A DNA stretch of 14,248 bases from CAZXCQ01 sp964639275 (GTDB lineage: Bacteria; Desulfobacterota; DSM-4660; Desulfatiglandales; Desulfatiglandaceae). Position numbers and translations under genes: made by a program. The stretch is from the NCBI GenBank assembly GCA_964639275.1, contig CAZXCQ010000168.1, positions 1-14,248 on the forward strand, in the 5' to 3' direction. Below are positions 14,214 to 14,248 of this stretch, in pieces. A model generated the notes under the pieces. It did not search any database and was not told the origin of the DNA. It saw only the letters and a list, made by a program, of their open reading frames with translations. Numbering within the stretch: position 1 is the stretch's first letter; each line of letters starts with the position of its first letter.

Positions 14214-14248
14214 ATGCCGAGAAACCTCTGGACAGTAAAGGGCCTCCT
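14214..14248 (+). CDS. prmC: probable start of PrmC, release factor glutamine methyltransferase (partial)
   Basis: An ATG at 14214, 21 bases after the prfA stop, opens a frame that reads MPRNLWTVKGLL and runs off the window. The WT(I/V)xxLL pattern near the N-terminus is what PrmC (HemK) proteins show, and prfA-prmC is one of the most conserved bacterial gene pairs. PrmC would methylate Gln232 of RF1. The call rests on 12 codons and gene order; no clear ribosome site is seen. Confidence 0.55.
   Translation, partial: MPRNLWTVKGL

Noticed and set aside
1..14248. CRISPR arrays, insertion sequences, toxin-antitoxin or defence genes
   Set aside because: No regularly spaced repeats, transposase motifs, terminal repeats or defence-type domains were seen; all genes are housekeeping or common families.

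Overview
The window is a compact stretch of bacterial chromosome of roughly 50 % GC. All recognisable genes lie on the + strand, mostly with short gaps or overlaps. The gene set and several sequence features suggest an anaerobic deltaproteobacterium (Desulfobacterota in current taxonomy): a CdnL-type CarD regulator, a long two-domain L25/Ctc protein, a DUF1844 gene beside an HtrA protease, a membrane pyrophosphatase with Na+-pump-type residues, and a rho-rpmE-prfA-prmC order. The assignment is inferred from protein style and gene order, not from a marker gene.

Layout. Bases 1-195 are the serA upstream region, with a small hairpin and a possible promoter. Next come serA (D-3-phosphoglycerate dehydrogenase), a DUF1844 gene, and a secreted two-PDZ serine protease of the DegP/DegQ/HtrA family whose start overlaps the DUF1844 gene. 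A 169-base gap with a C-rich stretch leads to ispE, a tRNA-Gln(UUG), prs, rplY/ctc and pth. The pth stop overlaps the hppA start. A perfect 12-bp hairpin separates hppA from carD (CdnL type), which is followed closely by rluD. A near-consensus sigma-70 promoter overlaps the rluD stop, and a leader of about 375 bases separates it from rho. rpmE follows rho closely. A 261-base gap with a strong hairpin precedes prfA, and the first 12 codons of a likely prmC run off the right edge.

How it fits together. Most genes serve information processing: PRPP supply (prs), a tRNA, ribosomal proteins L25 and L31, peptidyl-tRNA rescue (pth), 23S pseudouridylation (rluD), release factor 1 and its probable methyltransferase, transcription termination (Rho) and initiation (CarD). 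HppA would remove the pyrophosphate that biosynthesis and tRNA charging produce and store its energy as an ion gradient. serA, ispE and the HtrA protease add serine biosynthesis, isoprenoid biosynthesis and envelope quality control.

I found no mobile element, CRISPR array, defence system or new multi-gene system. The interesting material is regulatory: a near-consensus promoter inside ispE, a tRNA embedded in the ispE-prs unit, the long rho leader with its own near-consensus promoter, a leader upstream of prfA with two mutually exclusive hairpins, and the hairpin before carD.
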